A stretch of DNA of 29,944 nt from an uncultured Acetatifactor sp. (GCA_910587755.1 CAJUNZ010000028.1:1-29944); one strand, 5' to 3'; shown: positions 8,117-15,933, counted from the first letter of the stretch. Translations and numbers: made by a program. Notes: generated from the letters alone by a model not told the origin.

Positions 8117-8704
8117 TTACAGCAGACCTGAGAATCCGCAGAAGGCAATGGCCATCAGCCCCGCCGTCAGCAGCACCATGGGCATTCCCCGGAAAGACCT
8201 GGGCACGTCGTTGTGCTCCAGTTTCTCACGGATGCCCGCCAGAATCACTATGGCTATGGTAAATCCCACCGCCGTGGCAAACCCGTTCACAATACCCTGG
8301 AGAATGCCATATTCCTTCTGCACATTGGTGATGGCCACCCCAAGCACGGCGCAGTTGGTGGTGATCAGGGGCAGGTACACCCCCAGGGCTTCGTACAGTC
8401 CGGGCATGGCCTTTTTCAGGAACATCTCCACAAACTGCACCAGGGCGGCAATGACAAGAATGAATACAATGGTCCGCAGATACTCCACATGGAGCGGCTC
8501 CAGCACAAACTGATAGATCACCCCCGCCACCGCGCTGGCCAGGGTAATGACAAAGATTACCGCCGCCCCCATGCCCGCCGCAGTGTTCGTCTTTCGGGAT
8601 ACTCCCAGGAAAGGACACAGTCCCAGAAACTGGCTCAGCACCACATTGCTCACCAGGGAGGAGCCGATCAAGATCACAAGCAGTTCCTTCACTCCGTCCA
8701 TCAT
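8117..8704 (-). CDS. rnfA: Rnf complex subunit A (integral membrane)
   Basis: 195 aa, six hydrophobic helices and almost no soluble part, the RnfA/NqrE fold. Family landmarks: NVVLSQFLGLCPFLGVS near the start, TNCAVLGVA in the middle and an FRGMPMVLLTAGLMAIAF end. RnfA and RnfE form an antiparallel pair thought to hold a membrane-embedded iron-sulfur centre; the conserved Cys in LGLCPF and TTNCAVLG are present. AGGAGG lies 4 nt before ATG 8704 and 7 nt before a second in-frame ATG at 8701; either could be used. It is separated from rnfE by 117 nt, the longest gap in this operon, and that gap contains a large hairpin. Confidence 0.97.
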   Translation of the reverse strand: MMDGVKELLVILIGSSLVSNVVLSQFLGLCPFLGVSRKTNTAAGMGAAVIFVITLASAVAGVIYQFVLEPLHVEYLRTIVFILVIAALVQFVEMFLKKAMPGLYEALGVYLPLITTNCAVLGVAITNVQKEYGILQGIVNGFATAVGFTIAIVILAGIREKLEHNDVPRSFRGMPMVLLTAGLMAIAFCGFSGLL

Positions 8705-8740
8705 TATACCTCCTATTTATAAGTTCCGCAACCGCCCTTC

Positions 8741-8806
8741 CAGTGCCACTTTCTTCCGAAGCAATGACCGGCTCCAGTTCTCAGCCGCTCATTGTTCGGG
8801 GCACTG
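8741..8806. other. 66-nt rod-like hairpin in the rnfE-rnfA spacer
   Basis: Three stacked stems, read on the plus strand. Outer stem CAGTGCC (8741-8747) with GGCACTG (8800-8806). Middle stem CCGAA (8756-8760) and CAATGA (8762-8767), with a single bulged G8761, pair with TCATTGTTCGG (8789-8799). Inner stem CGGCT (8769-8773) with AGCCG (8783-8787), closed by a 9-nt loop. A single C/C mismatch separates inner and middle stems, and an 8-nt one-sided bulge separates middle and outer stems, giving 23 base pairs in all. No T-run follows in the minus direction, so it is not a normal terminator. Plausible roles are RNase processing, mRNA stabilisation or control of rnfAB relative to rnfCDGE. Confidence 0.65.
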
Positions 8807-8821
8807 TACGGGCTCCTGCTG

Positions 8822-9565
8822 TTAATTGTCACCGGCACTTCCATTTTTTCCTGTACCGGAAGCTTTATCATCATAGAAACGTGTGCTGCAGCCGTCGCCG
8901 CAGCTTCCGCAGTCCCCGGAACAGCTTCCGGATCCGGCCTTCTGCCCTGAGCCGGTCTTCTGTCCGGCCTTGGGCTTTCTCTCTTTCAGATAATTCTGCA
9001 GAGCCACCAGGCCTGCAAGAACGAAGAAGGCCCCCGGCGCCTGGCCGAAGATACGGATGGGCTCAAAGGAATCGGGCAGAATCCCGAAGCCGAAGAGCTC
9101 GCCTGCGCCCAGGAGTTCCCGCAGCGCGCCGATACAGGTGAGAGAGAGGGTAAATCCAAGTCCCATGCCCAGACCGTCGAACAGGGAGGGCAGCACAGGA
9201 TTGGAGTAAGCATAGCTCTCCGCCCGGCCCAGGATAATGCAGTTCACCACAATCAGGGGAATGTACATTCCCAGGGCTTTGTTCAGGAAAGGAAGGTACG
9301 CTTCCAGCATCAGCTGCACCGAAGTCACAAAAGAAGCAATAATCACGATAAACGCCGGGATTCTCACTCTGCTTGGGATAATTCCCCGCAGCAGGGAGAT
9401 AATCAGATTGCTCAGGGCCAGAACCACCGTGGTGGTAAGACCCATCCCCAGACCGTTCACCGCCGAGGTGGTGACTGCCAGGGTGGGGCACATGCCCAGC
9501 ATCAGCACCAGGGTGGGGTTTTCTTTGATAATGCCATTGTGAAGCCGCTCTGCCGCTCTATTCAT
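8822..9565 (-). CDS. rnfE: Rnf complex subunit E with a Cys-rich C-terminal tail
   Basis: 247 aa. The first ~200 residues are the RnfE/NqrD membrane domain with six helices: NPTLVLMLGMCPTLAVT, RIPAFIVIIASFVTSVQ, YIPLIVVNCIILGRAE and LGMGLGFTLSL. The membrane Cys in LGMCP and VVNCIILG pair with those of RnfA. After the last helix there is an extra hydrophilic tail of about 45 residues containing a short repeat (GQKTGSGQKAGSGS) and a cysteine cluster CSGDCGSCGDGC, spacing C-x3-C-x2-C-x3-C. This tail is not part of the core family. The frame opens at GTG 9574 but the Shine-Dalgarno GGGAGG overlaps that codon; ATG 9565 lies 8 nt behind it and overlaps the rnfG stop by 8 nt, indicating coupled translation. 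Confidence 0.95.
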   Translation of the reverse strand: MNRAAERLHNGIIKENPTLVLMLGMCPTLAVTTSAVNGLGMGLTTTVVLALSNLIISLLRGIIPSRVRIPAFIVIIASFVTSVQLMLEAYLPFLNKALGMYIPLIVVNCIILGRAESYAYSNPVLPSLFDGLGMGLGFTLSLTCIGALRELLGAGELFGFGILPDSFEPIRIFGQAPGAFFVLAGLVALQNYLKERKPKAGQKTGSGQKAGSGSCSGDCGSCGDGCSTRFYDDKASGTGKNGSAGDN

Positions 9566-10181
9566 TGCCCGCACCTCCCTCTATCAAAATATGCGCCGCC
9601 TTCAGTCCCCCATTCACCCCGTTGGTAACGGCCCTGGTGGTGATGGTGGCGCTGGTGATGGCGTCGATCTCATTCTCGGCCGAGGCGCCGGACTTGGTAA
9701 AGACAAAGCTCTCCACTTTCCGGTCATGGAACTGGGGCACCAGCACCTGGGGCGCAAGCATTCCCAGACCAGGAGTCTCGGATATCTCCAGGATGGAAAT
9801 GTCGTTCAACGTCCCGTCCAGGGTCACTCCCAGATACAGCACAATATTGCCCCCGTAACCCTGGGTGGACACGGACTCCACCACATAGCCCAGAAGCTCA
9901 CTTCCGCTCCCCAGAGCCCGGTAGACGCTGCCGATCTTCACTCCCATGCCGGAAAGCTCCTTCTCCTCCTCCGGCTCCAGGGCCATCTCAAACTCCTCAA
10001 AGGACTCCGCCTGGGTGAACACCGTCTGGCAGGCTTCCTGCACCGCCTTCTCCTGCTGTACGCGGATGGGATCCTTTGTGAGCTCGTTTATCACCCCCAG
10101 GACAATGCCCGCGATCAGGGTGATGGCAAAAAGAATCCCGGCTTCCCGCAGCATAATCTTCAGGTCAGCATTGTTCTTCAT
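9558..10181 (-). CDS. rnfG: Rnf complex subunit G (covalent FMN subunit)
   Basis: 207 aa. One N-terminal membrane helix (about 13-31, ILFAITLIAGIVLGVI) is followed by an extracytoplasmic FMN-binding domain. The flavin attachment site is visible near the C-terminus as DAITSATITTRAV, where the second threonine of the SAT-x-T type motif takes FMN through a phosphoester bond. The typical SETPGLG segment precedes it. Passes electrons between the membrane subunits. ATG 10181 overlaps the rnfD stop as ATGA, the strongest sign of translational coupling in the operon. Confidence 0.96.
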   Translation of the reverse strand: MKNNADLKIMLREAGILFAITLIAGIVLGVINELTKDPIRVQQEKAVQEACQTVFTQAESFEEFEMALEPEEEKELSGMGVKIGSVYRALGSGSELLGYVVESVSTQGYGGNIVLYLGVTLDGTLNDISILEISETPGLGMLAPQVLVPQFHDRKVESFVFTKSGASAENEIDAITSATITTRAVTNGVNGGLKAAHILIEGGAGNE

Positions 10182-11134
10182 CCCCGTTTTCCTCCCTTCC
10201 CATGTCCGAAAGCCACGGGCATCGTATATTTTTCGATCAGGGGCACCAGAAGATTCCCCAGGATGATGGCGTAGGAGACACCCTCCGCCCCAGGTCCGAA
10301 GATCCGGAATATTCCCGTCAACAGCCCCAGGACAATGCCGAAGACATACTGTCCCCGGATGGTGATTGGTCTGGTCACATAGTCGGTGGCCATGAAAAAC
10401 GCCCCCAGCATCAGGCCGCCTCCTGCAAGCTGGGCCCCCAGATAGGCCGGATCCGCCCCATGCCCGCCGAAAAGAACCACAAACAGGGAAAAGGTCACTA
10501 TGTAGCTTCCCGGAATCCGCAGGTCTATGACTCCCAGGAAGAGCAGCACGCAGGCTCCCGCCAGCAGGGCGATCATGGAAGTCTCCCCTATGGTACCCCC
10601 TGTGAATCCCGCTGCCATCCGGAACACATCCACCTCTCCCCCTTCCTTCAGCACGGCCAGAGGAGTGGCTCCGGTGTAGGCATCACAGTCAAAGGCCGTC
10701 ATTGCCGCCGGAAAAGAAATCAGCATCAAACACCTGGCGGCCAGGGCCGGGTTCATAAAATTCTGCCCCAGACCTCCAAAGAGTAACTTTACCACCAGAA
10801 TGGCAAACACACCTCCCAGCACCGGCATCCACAGAGGAATCCCCACAGGCATGTTCAGGGCCAGCAGAAGCCCTGTCACCACCGCGGACAGATCCGTCAC
10901 CGTGGTCTTCTTTCCCCCGCCTGACTTCCTGTTCCGCAGCAATCCGTACAGATACTCTGTCAGCACCGTGCTTCCCACGGACACCCCTATCACCGCCAGG
11001 GCCCTGGGACCGAAATTATAGACGCCAAATCCCGCTGCCGGCAGCAGGGCCAGAACCACCGAAAGCATCAGTGTGCTTGTGACGGCCCCGGAACGGATAT
11101 GGGGATTGGATGATACCTTATACAATTCGCTCAA
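10178..11134 (-). CDS. rnfD: Rnf complex subunit D (membrane flavoprotein)
   Basis: 318 aa, about nine to ten membrane helices, RnfD/NqrB family. It begins with the family's SSNPHIR segment and carries the covalent FMN site TGATPL (in DAYTGATPLAVL), plus FMNPALAARC and the late ATDYVTRPIT segment. Likely part of the ion-translocating path. The only reasonable start is TTG 11134: GGAGG stands 7 nt upstream and no ATG occurs before the conserved N-terminus, so a rare TTG start probably limits expression. Follows rnfC after 37 nt. Confidence 0.95.
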   Translation of the reverse strand: MSELYKVSSNPHIRSGAVTSTLMLSVVLALLPAAGFGVYNFGPRALAVIGVSVGSTVLTEYLYGLLRNRKSGGGKKTTVTDLSAVVTGLLLALNMPVGIPLWMPVLGGVFAILVVKLLFGGLGQNFMNPALAARCLMLISFPAAMTAFDCDAYTGATPLAVLKEGGEVDVFRMAAGFTGGTIGETSMIALLAGACVLLFLGVIDLRIPGSYIVTFSLFVVLFGGHGADPAYLGAQLAGGGLMLGAFFMATDYVTRPITIRGQYVFGIVLGLLTGIFRIFGPGAEGVSYAIILGNLLVPLIEKYTMPVAFGHGKGGKRG

Positions 11135-11171
11135 AATTACACCTCCGCATCTCCTGTCTCACAGGACAGTC

Positions 11172-12491
11172 TTATCCCTTCTTCTTTTTTGCCAGCTGTA
11201 TCTTGCGCATGGACTTGATCTCCTGGGTCAGGGGCCTTCTGGCAGGGCAGACAAAGCTGCAGCAGCCGCACTCGCAGCACTCCATGCCGTAGGCATCCAG
11301 AAACGCCTGCTCGTCAAACCGCTCCGCATAGTCCGCAAGCCTGCTGGGAATAATGCGTCCCGGGCAGGCCTCCACACAGCGCCCGCAGTTGATGCAGGGC
11401 CCGGGCTCCAGGGCGGACACATCGTCCTTTGTGAGGGCCAGCAGCGCCGTGGAAGTCTTGGTAACTGGCACGTTTAAGTCGAACATGGCCGTGCCCATCA
11501 TGGGGCCCCCGCAGATAACCTTCGCCGGCTCACACCGAAATCCCCCAGCCGCCTCCAGCACCTGGACATAGCTGGTCCCGGTGGGCACCCTGAAATTCTG
11601 GGGCGAGGCCACCGCATCCCCGGTGACGGTGACAATCCTCTCCATCAGAGGCCGTCCTTCCGTGACTGCCCTGTAGACCGCCACCATGGTGTCCACATTG
11701 TTCACCACACATCCCACCTGGGCCGGGAGCATGGTGGAATTGATCTTCCTGCCCGTGACAGCGTAGATCAGCTGCCGCTCTCCGCCCTGGGGGTACTTCG
11801 TCTTCAGGCCCTTCACCTGAATTTTTTCCTCCTCCCGGACCAGATCCTCCAGCACCTTGATACAGTCCGGCTTGTTGTCCTCCACCGCCAGGATCCCCTG
11901 GGCCCCGGGGAAAAGTTTCAATATAATCTTCAGTCCCCCCACCAGCTTCTCCGGCTCCTCCAGCATTCTGCGGTAGTCCGAGGTGAGGTAGGGTTCACAC
12001 TCGGCGCAGTTTGCAATCACATAGTCAATCTTATCCGGCTCCTTGGGAGAGAGCTTCACATGGGTGGGAAAGCCTGCCCCTCCCATGCCTACAATCCCGG
12101 CCTCCCGCACTACGGCGATAATGTCTTCTGTCCCCATCTTCTCCAGGGGTTTCCGGGGCAGAGGCTCCGCCTTCTCATACTGTTCATCGTTCTCCACCAC
12201 AATGCTCATGACCATATCGCCGGAGGCCACACGCCTGGGCTCCACAGCCTTCACTGTGCCGGACACGGAGGCGTACACGGGCGCGGACACAAATCCCCCG
12301 CTCTCCGCAATCTTCTGCCCCGCCAGCACCCTGTCCCCCTTGGCGGCCAGAGCCTTGGCAGGCGCTCCGATGTGCTGAGACAGCGGATACACCAGCTCCT
12401 TCCCCGGCACAATGTCCCCAATTGGCTTTTCCTTGGACAGTTCCTTCCCGTCGTAGGGGTGTATTCCCCCCACAAATGTCAGTTTTGCCAT
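11172..12491 (-). CDS. rnfC: Rnf complex subunit C (NADH/FMN and iron-sulfur subunit)
   Basis: 439-aa peripheral subunit, first gene of the operon. Domains in order: N-terminal RnfC barrel (GGIHPYDGKELSKEKPI), a biotinyl-lipoyl-like SGTVKAVE segment, the FMN/NADH-binding domain with GMGGAGFPTHVKL and NCAECEPYL, a SLBB-type segment, and a C-terminal ferredoxin region with CINCGRCVEACP and CECGCCSFVCP for two [4Fe-4S] clusters. It ends in the basic KKKK tail common in this subunit. ATG 12491 has AAGGA 6 nt upstream and starts MAKLTF as expected; the upstream extension to 12533 has no ribosome site. In this family RnfC exchanges electrons with NADH. Confidence 0.97.
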   Translation of the reverse strand: MAKLTFVGGIHPYDGKELSKEKPIGDIVPGKELVYPLSQHIGAPAKALAAKGDRVLAGQKIAESGGFVSAPVYASVSGTVKAVEPRRVASGDMVMSIVVENDEQYEKAEPLPRKPLEKMGTEDIIAVVREAGIVGMGGAGFPTHVKLSPKEPDKIDYVIANCAECEPYLTSDYRRMLEEPEKLVGGLKIILKLFPGAQGILAVEDNKPDCIKVLEDLVREEEKIQVKGLKTKYPQGGERQLIYAVTGRKINSTMLPAQVGCVVNNVDTMVAVYRAVTEGRPLMERIVTVTGDAVASPQNFRVPTGTSYVQVLEAAGGFRCEPAKVICGGPMMGTAMFDLNVPVTKTSTALLALTKDDVSALEPGPCINCGRCVEACPGRIIPSRLADYAERFDEQAFLDAYGMECCECGCCSFVCPARRPLTQEIKSMRKIQLAKKKKG

Positions 12492-12510
12492 ATTTTCCTT
12501 AGTCCTTTCC

Positions 12511-12526
12511 CCGCGGACAGGCGCGG
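12511..12526 (-). other. Small GC hairpin in the rnfC leader
   Basis: CCGCG (12511-12515) pairs with CGCGG (12522-12526) around a 6-nt loop, about 20 nt upstream of the rnfC start codon and just before its ribosome site. It may affect translation initiation; the stem is short, so this is a weak call. Confidence 0.3.
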
Positions 12527-12576
12527 CAAGCACCCCCGCTTCCTTTACAGAAATATTTGTACCATAAATATACTAT

Positions 12577-12612
12577 TTTTTTGAACAAAAAACTACTGTT
12601 TTATTCAAAAAA
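12577..12612. promoter_or_regulatory. AT-rich palindrome between divergent rnfC and the exonuclease gene
   Basis: Left half TTTTTTGAA (12577-12585) mirrors TTCAAAAAA (12604-12612), and inside these AAAAC (12589-12593) mirrors GTTTT (12598-12602) around a TACT centre; the two halves differ only by a short internal offset. It lies in the divergent control region, between the start of rnfC (12491) and that of the exonuclease gene (12729). On the minus strand the nearby hexamers TTGTTC and TATGGT (16-bp spacing) could form a weak rnf promoter overlapping the palindrome. Best read as a candidate operator; it is not a good match to the Rex consensus. Confidence 0.4.
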
Positions 12613-12615
12613 TTG

Positions 12616-12624
12616 TGCTATGAT
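12616..12624 (+). promoter_or_regulatory. Possible extended -10 of the YprB-like gene
   Basis: TGC followed by TATGAT (12619-12624), an extended -10 pattern, about 105 nt upstream of the ATG at 12729 and immediately next to the palindrome. No good -35 hexamer is present, which is tolerable for an extended -10 but keeps confidence low. Confidence 0.35.
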
Positions 12625-12728
12625 ATGATGTGATAGAAAATTTTGCCATCAAACCGGACTGTAAAAGCATACATCCTGGTTTCAGGGCGAAATCTGCGCT
12701 GCAAAATAATCGTAAACTGGAGGCTGCC

Positions 12729-13832
12729 ATGAGAATTTCTGAGGAAACACTGGATAATTTTACGATACACTATCCCCTGGAACGGCTTGCACCCCTGGAG
12801 CGGATCCTTTTTGTGGACATAGAGACCACTGGCTTCACCGCCAGGACGTCCTACCTGTACCTGATCGGATGCGCCTACTATCTGGCCGGGAAATGGCGGA
12901 CCATACAATGGATGGCGGAAAGCTACGAGCAGGAAGCCGATGTACTGCAGGCTTTCTTTAATTTTTCCAAACTCTACCGCTGTTTGATTCACTTTAACGG
13001 AAATAATTTTGACCTGCCCTTTATCACACAGAAATGCGCCCAGCTGTCCCTTCCCTACAGCTTCGACGGATTCCAGGGACTGGACATCTACAAGAGAGTG
13101 GCGCCCTACAGGTACTTTCTGAAACTGCCCAACTGCAAGCAGAAAACGCTGGAGCAGTTTCTTGGCATTGAGAGAAAGGATGTGTTTACGGGCGGAGAAC
13201 TCATTGGAATCTACCACGACTATGTAAAAAATCTGTCGGAGTTCTCGGAAAACGCCCTTTTCCTTCACAACGCAGACGATCTGAAGGGGATGCTGAACAC
13301 CCTGCCCATGCTGGCTTTTTATGATCTGTTCAACCAGCCGGTGAAGGCAAGGAAAGTCCAGGCAAATTATTACAAGGACGTCTACGGCTGCAAGCGCAGG
13401 GAACTGGTGATGACGCTGCAGCTGGACACGCCCCTGCCCAAAGCCGTCTCCGCCAATGTGAACGGCTGTTACTTCCGGGGGGAAGGGCCCGACTGCACCC
13501 TGAAAGTGCCCATCTATGAGGAGGAGTTGAAATATTTTTACTCCAATTACCACGATTACTACTACCTTCCCACTGAAGATGTGGCGCTGCACAAGTCCGT
13601 GGCAGGCTTTGTGGACAAGTCCTGCCGTATCCCCGCCTCTGCCGCCAACTGCTACACCCGCAAGCACTCCAACTATCTGCCCCAGTGGGATTTCCTGTTC
13701 CAGCCCTTCTTTAAGCGGGACTATAAGAGCCGGGAACTCTTCTTTGAGCTGACGGACGAGCTGAAACGAGACAGGCCCGCCTTCTCCAAGTACGCCGCCC
13801 ACGTGCTGAGTATGATGGCTTCCATCTACTAA
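12729..13832 (+). CDS. YprB-like ribonuclease-H-fold exonuclease (DEDDh type)
   Basis: 367 aa, the only plus-strand protein gene here. The N-terminal 200 residues carry the exonuclease motifs: FVDIETTGF (Asp30, Glu32), a central HFNGNNFDLPFI block, and HNADDLKGM, where His and Asp of the third motif lie. This matches the RNase_H_2/YprB group of predicted 3'-5' exonucleases; biological substrate is not known. The C-terminal ~165 residues are rich in Tyr/Phe/Lys and not recognised; they may bind nucleic acid. ATG 12729 is chosen because GGAGG lies 5 nt before it and the protein then starts MRISEET; an upstream GTG at 12630 gives a 33-residue extension without a ribosome site. A terminator follows 32 nt after the stop, so it is monocistronic. 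Confidence 0.82.
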   Translation: MRISEETLDNFTIHYPLERLAPLERILFVDIETTGFTARTSYLYLIGCAYYLAGKWRTIQWMAESYEQEADVLQAFFNFSKLYRCLIHFNGNNFDLPFITQKCAQLSLPYSFDGFQGLDIYKRVAPYRYFLKLPNCKQKTLEQFLGIERKDVFTGGELIGIYHDYVKNLSEFSENALFLHNADDLKGMLNTLPMLAFYDLFNQPVKARKVQANYYKDVYGCKRRELVMTLQLDTPLPKAVSANVNGCYFRGEGPDCTLKVPIYEEELKYFYSNYHDYYYLPTEDVALHKSVAGFVDKSCRIPASAANCYTRKHSNYLPQWDFLFQPFFKRDYKSRELFFELTDELKRDRPAFSKYAAHVLSMMASIY

Positions 13833-13863
13833 ACCTGGAAGCCGCCCCTGTAAAAAGACCAAT

Positions 13864-13900
13864 GGGAGGATGCCTCACGGACATTCCTCCCTTCTTTTCC
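13864..13900 (+). terminator. Terminator of the YprB-like gene
   Basis: GGGAGGATG (13864-13872) pairs with CATTCCTCCC (13882-13891), with one bulged T, and is followed by TTCTTTT. It lies 32 nt after the stop codon on the plus strand. Confidence 0.75.
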
Positions 13901-13907
13901 CTGCATG

Positions 13908-13956
13908 CAAAATAAAAGCCCGCAAACCTCTGTTTTTCAAAGATTTACGGGCTTTT
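13908..13956 (-). terminator. Terminator of the tRNA-Leu gene (hairpin usable in both directions)
   Basis: AAAAGCCCG (13914-13922) pairs perfectly with CGGGCTTTT (13948-13956). The arms continue inward for about ten more pairs, three of them G-U in the minus-strand RNA. On the minus strand the stem is followed by an ATTTT tract and lies 18 nt beyond the tRNA 3' end. On the plus strand it ends in TTTTAT and could also back up the terminator of the exonuclease gene. Confidence 0.8.
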
Positions 13957-13973
13957 ATCAGTATTCTCACCAA

Positions 13974-14056
13974 TGCCGGCAGCGGGACTTGAACCCGCAC
14001 GGTGTTGCCACCAACAGATTTTGAGTCTGCCTCGTCTGCCATTCCGACACGCCGGC
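13974..14056 (-). tRNA. tRNA-Leu (anticodon CAA)
   Basis: 83-nt gene with a seven-pair acceptor stem (5' GCCGGCG against 3' TGCCGGC, one G-U), a D-arm, anticodon stem GCAGA/TCTGT around the loop CTCAAAA, hence anticodon CAA reading UUG codons, a long class II variable arm (TTGGTGGCAACACCG) typical of Leu, and a T-arm with GGGTTCAAGTCCC. Discriminator base A fits Leu. The CCA end is not encoded. It has its own promoter and terminator and stands alone. Confidence 0.96.
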
Positions 14057-14093
14057 TCTTGCAGGTTACAAATCACTTCCTGCAACAAAATTT

Positions 14094-14122
14094 ATTCTAC
14101 CACAAGCCCGGCCGTTTGACAA
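14094..14122 (-). promoter_or_regulatory. Promoter of tRNA-Leu
   Basis: On the minus strand, -35 TTGTCA (14117-14122), 17-bp GC-rich spacer, -10 TAGAAT (14094-14099), about 37 nt upstream of the mature tRNA 5' end. Confidence 0.75.
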
Positions 14123-14136
14123 GTAAAATATTTTTT

Positions 14137-14160
14137 TCTTTTCCGTATTCTTTTCCGTAT
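14137..14160. repeat. Perfect 12-bp tandem duplication
   Basis: TCTTTTCCGTAT occurs twice head to tail (14137-14148 and 14149-14160), in the gap between the tRNA promoter and the end of the ABC exporter gene. Function not evident; it may be a scar at the junction with the AT-rich segment. No clear terminator for the exporter was found in this 113-bp gap. Confidence 0.6.
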
Positions 14161-14235
14161 CTTCGCTGCAGGCCGGACCTCTGTAAAGCATTGTGAAAAG
14201 TACCCCCTAATGACCTTTGCTATAACACTATTATT

Positions 14236-15933
14236 TCAGCTTAACATTTGACACATAGAATAGAAATAACCTTTTCTATCCAGCAGCGAATGATACGAAC
14301 CCTTTTCCACAATACGTCCTCCACGCATAACGATTATTTCGTCAAATAGATTCAATACATCTTCCGACAACCTGTGAGTCACAACAATTCTCGTATTGCC
14401 CCGCATTTTTGCTATCTCCGACTGTATTTGAAAATCCAGTACACCATCCAAGGCCGATGTGGCTTCATCCATCAACACCACTTCCGCCTTTTTAATTAGA
14501 CAGCGTGCAATTGCAATCCTCTGTCTCTCTCCGCCAGACAAATTACATCCATTGATCCCGCATCTATACTCTTTACCCTTTTCAGCGACTAAGCTTTTTA
14601 AACCTGCCTGCTCAATAGATTTTTCAACACTCTCAGAATCAAAATCTGAATACATGGTCACATTATTATAGATTGTATCGTCAAACATGAAAACCTCTTG
14701 CGGAATGACAGAAATGGTATTCAATATACATTCCGGCAGTATATTTTTTACCTCTTCTTCTCCAAACAATAAGTTTCCATGATAGTTCTCATAATACCCT
14801 TGAATTGATCTCAGCAGAGTACTCTTTCCACTTCCGCTTCCCCCAACTATGGCATAACTTTTTCCGATTTCAAAAGTTACGTTTATATCGGACAATACTT
14901 CCTTCTCTCCCAATGTAACTCCATAATCGCAAAATTTTATCTGTTCCATATTCTTTGGTACACTTTTAGTCTTTAAAGTTGTGGCAGCACAGGACAATTC
15001 ATCTTCCATCCTCTTAATCAAGCTGTATGCCGATTTGCGCTTGCTGATCAGCGGGCCAATTTCTTCAATCGGTTTAAGAGCTGAATCAAGTAACTGGATA
15101 AAAGCAACCACCATGCTGACTGTAATCACGCCTTTTAATGCCAGAAAAACCCCCAACAGGCAGACAGCCGTTGTAACAAGAAAAGAACTTGTATACGATA
15201 TAATTCCGGATTCGATCTTGGCTCCATTGTTACTCTGTTTGGCATCTTCAAGCCGCTCGTTCACGACTTTCAAATTATTTAGAAGCGCCGTCTCCGCCCC
15301 AAAACTTTTAATCACAAAAAAGCCCGACAAAGAACTGGAAACGCTTGAAATATACTCAATGTTTTTATCTGATACAAGCTTCTGTGTTTTGTCCACCTTT
15401 TTCCCGTGAAGCCCGGTAAACAGTAAGGGAAAAGAACATGCCAGTACAATCGCTATGGTCAGTTCCCAGCTAAAATAAAGCATTATACTCACACCAGCCA
15501 GAAACGTAAATGCATCCGCCGCTATGGCGATGGTGTTCATACAATAATCCGTTTCAATTATGGTCATATCATTGGTCAGCATAGAGAGAAAATGTGCTTC
15601 TTTTTCTTCCTCATATTCATATATATTCTTTTCTACAATCCGTTGAATACAATGATTTTTATACTGCACAGACGCCCGCTTTAAATATCTGTTTCTAAAA
15701 TATTTACGTATATTGGCAATAACTATGTATATCACTATATAGACCATGGCGGTTATAAGTAATTGTATCACATCATCAATACTGCCGCCTGAGGCTATAT
15801 CAATCACCTGCTTAAACAAATACGCCGTAAACAAATTCAATATGCCTAATATAAGGCTTAACACCAAAGTAAATCCAAAGTTTAGTTTATTTCGTCTATA
15901 AAAAACTTGTACAACACCTAATTGTCTCTTCAT
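14236..15933 (-). CDS. ABC exporter, fused membrane and ATPase domains
   Basis: About 565 aa half-transporter. The N-terminal ~320 residues form a six-helix exporter domain (FTLVLSLILGILNLFTAYLF and so on). The C-terminal ATPase has Walker A GGSGSGKSTLL, Q-loop VIPQEVFMFDDTIYNNV, signature LSGGERQRIAIA, Walker B VVLMDEATSALD and H-loop VVTHRLS. It should act as a homodimer or with an unlinked partner; substrate cannot be told. No peptidase domain is present, so it is not a C39 bacteriocin exporter. Base and codon use are conspicuously AT-rich compared with every neighbour (ATA, AAA, TTT, AGA codons), suggesting recent transfer. I use ATG 15933 (MKRQLG; AAGGGG just upstream); TTG 15960 is an alternative. 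No precursor peptide or immunity gene is beside it. Confidence 0.9.
   Translation of the reverse strand: MKRQLGVVQVFYRRNKLNFGFTLVLSLILGILNLFTAYLFKQVIDIASGGSIDDVIQLLITAMVYIVIYIVIANIRKYFRNRYLKRASVQYKNHCIQRIVEKNIYEYEEEKEAHFLSMLTNDMTIIETDYCMNTIAIAADAFTFLAGVSIMLYFSWELTIAIVLACSFPLLFTGLHGKKVDKTQKLVSDKNIEYISSVSSSLSGFFVIKSFGAETALLNNLKVVNERLEDAKQSNNGAKIESGIISYTSSFLVTTAVCLLGVFLALKGVITVSMVVAFIQLLDSALKPIEEIGPLISKRKSAYSLIKRMEDELSCAATTLKTKSVPKNMEQIKFCDYGVTLGEKEVLSDINVTFEIGKSYAIVGGSGSGKSTLLRSIQGYYENYHGNLLFGEEEVKNILPECILNTISVIPQEVFMFDDTIYNNVTMYSDFDSESVEKSIEQAGLKSLVAEKGKEYRCGINGCNLSGGERQRIAIARCLIKKAEVVLMDEATSALDGVLDFQIQSEIAKMRGNTRIVVTHRLSEDVLNLFDEIIVMRGGRIVEKGSYHSLLDRKGYFYSMCQMLS

Noticed and set aside
12577..12612. 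Rex operator at the rnf promoter
   Set aside because: The half sites do not fit the TTGTTAA-N4-TTAACAA pattern; only a generic palindrome can be claimed.
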